Origin: Tubulanus polymorphus | Taxonomy: Eukaryota > Nemertea > Palaeonemertea > Tubulaniformes > Tubulanidae | DNA length: 64,000 nucleotides | Assembly (NCBI RefSeq): GCF_964204645.1 | Contig: NC_134034.1 | Span: 1,360,001 to 1,424,000 of the forward strand | Reading direction: 5' to 3' | Shown: positions 63,041 to 64,000 of the stretch, piece after piece | Numbering within the stretch: the first letter of the stretch is position 1 | Layout: the number at the start of each line of letters is the position of its first letter | Translations under genes and position numbers: made by a program | The notes under the pieces: model-generated | Databases searched by the model: none | What the model was told of the DNA's origin: nothing | The model's input: the letters and a program-made list of their open reading frames with translations, nothing else

Positions 63041-64000
63041 GTGAGGAATATTTCATCATCCAAGTAGGAAAGAGTTTGAACTGTTATGCAGAGTTCATCT
63101 GCCATGCAACCGGAAATGTAAACATAACAGGAAGTATCGATCAAGCGAGTCGAGAACGAGGCGAGATGATGGTCACGCTATCTGAAATCCCTGCAGGCGT
63201 AAGAGCGTGTTGGTACACGATCAGTACGGAAAGGCCGCCGCCTCATTCCGGGTCCCGAGAGGATCCCACACCTCGCTTGGAGATAAGCCACGCGCGCAGT
63301 ACCGCAGACGGTAGCGCTCTGCGGGAAGACATGCCACACCGGAATAACCATACGTCAAACGATTTAAAACAAACAAGAAAACTAACTTGAAAGTTGACGC
63401 CTTGTGAAATATCGTCGACAAAAAAAAAAACATAATATAAGTTATATTATATTAAGCATCGATGAAGTTATTTTGGATTTGAATATATCGATGATTGAAT
63501 TGAATTCATCGGCAACCAGTCTAGAGCCCTGATATAATGATGACGTAGAGCACACCCTCTCAACAAATAATGATTAGAATTTATCAAAAAATAAAACACG
63601 AATTATGAAATATGTTTATTTGCAAAATGAACGCCAAAATTCGCAATTGTAAACTGAATCGCCAATATCGATGACGTAGTGCGCATCGACTCACACAGGT
63701 AGAACCTATAGTCGATGAGTTCTCAGAAATCATTTTTTCCAGCACGATACCCGGTAACCAGACCCCTTCAGCAGGTAAAATGTCAAAGTATCGCGCAAAA
63801 TTCGTTTCCAGCTTCTGCCAATGATTATTGTCTCTTCTTCGAATAAGCGACGTGGCTTTATTTCCAGAACTGCGTATGAGAGCTAAAAATAGCCACACGG
63901 AAAAGACTCGACTGTGGCACGCGAGTGTGCGCGAGATCGTGTGTGTAGTGTGGAGCGCAGAGAATATCTATAAAGTGTAAAATGTCACTGACGAGATGTC
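63041..64000. other. Window end, no gene supported
   Basis: A minus-strand frame at 63584-63898 (about 105 codons, FARYFDILPAEGVWLPGIVL) is the only protein-like text. It has no family match and no exon partner. Confidence 0.25.

Noticed and set aside
63584-63898. 105-codon minus-strand frame as a gene
   Set aside because: Protein-like in parts, but there is no recognisable family, partner exon or clear promoter, and the window ends nearby.

Overview
The window is nuclear DNA of an animal. Its genes have introns with GT/AG junctions, it carries two spliceosomal U1 snRNA genes, and its protein families are metazoan: an RA-PH-SH2 adaptor, an aminergic GPCR, mitochondrial carnitine/choline acyltransferase relatives and PAN/Apple proteins. 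Intron-rich genes among many minisatellites, together with the type of serotonin-receptor-like GPCR, suggest a marine invertebrate, probably a lophotrochozoan such as a mollusc or brachiopod. That placement is inference. No species can be named.

Layout. 0-1.4 kb: a plus-strand histamine N-methyltransferase-like gene. 1.4-8.2 kb: a minus-strand signalling adaptor whose 15 exons can be joined in phase (at least 774 aa, 5' end not found). Its introns hold tandem repeats and a 0.5 kb hairpin. 8.2-11 kb: gene-free, with a perfect 108-bp-arm palindrome and an exact 50-bp-period repeat. 11.1-19.4 kb: two copies of a cassette holding a secreted two-PAN-domain protein gene followed by a U1 snRNA gene. 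The second U1 gene lies antisense in the last intron of the next gene. 17.2-36.0 kb: two tandem minus-strand genes of the carnitine/choline acyltransferase family, each with 15 exons in the same phases. The upstream member (29.3-36.0 kb) is open throughout (661 aa). The other (17.2-27.7 kb) has two apparent 1-nt deletions near its N-terminus. A lone copy of its exon 8 lies at 14.6 kb. 36-43 kb: gene-poor satellite DNA with one orphan exon. 43.0-44.8 kb: an intronless 5-HT1-type GPCR on the minus strand. 44.8-57.5 kb: gene-free, with microsatellites, minisatellites and a young truncated LINE. 57.5-58.6 kb: an unrecognised 346-aa single-exon gene. 58.6-64 kb: low-complexity and satellite DNA.

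The observation most worth following is the acyltransferase pair. The fold is clearly recognisable and both start with mitochondrial-type presequences, yet the catalytic histidine, the Ser-Thr-Ser motif and most carnitine-contact positions are replaced in both. They look like mitochondrial pseudoenzymes, or enzymes with a changed chemistry, retained after a tandem duplication and partly homogenised.

Exon coordinates were read by eye from splice consensus and phase continuity. No transcript data or database search was available.
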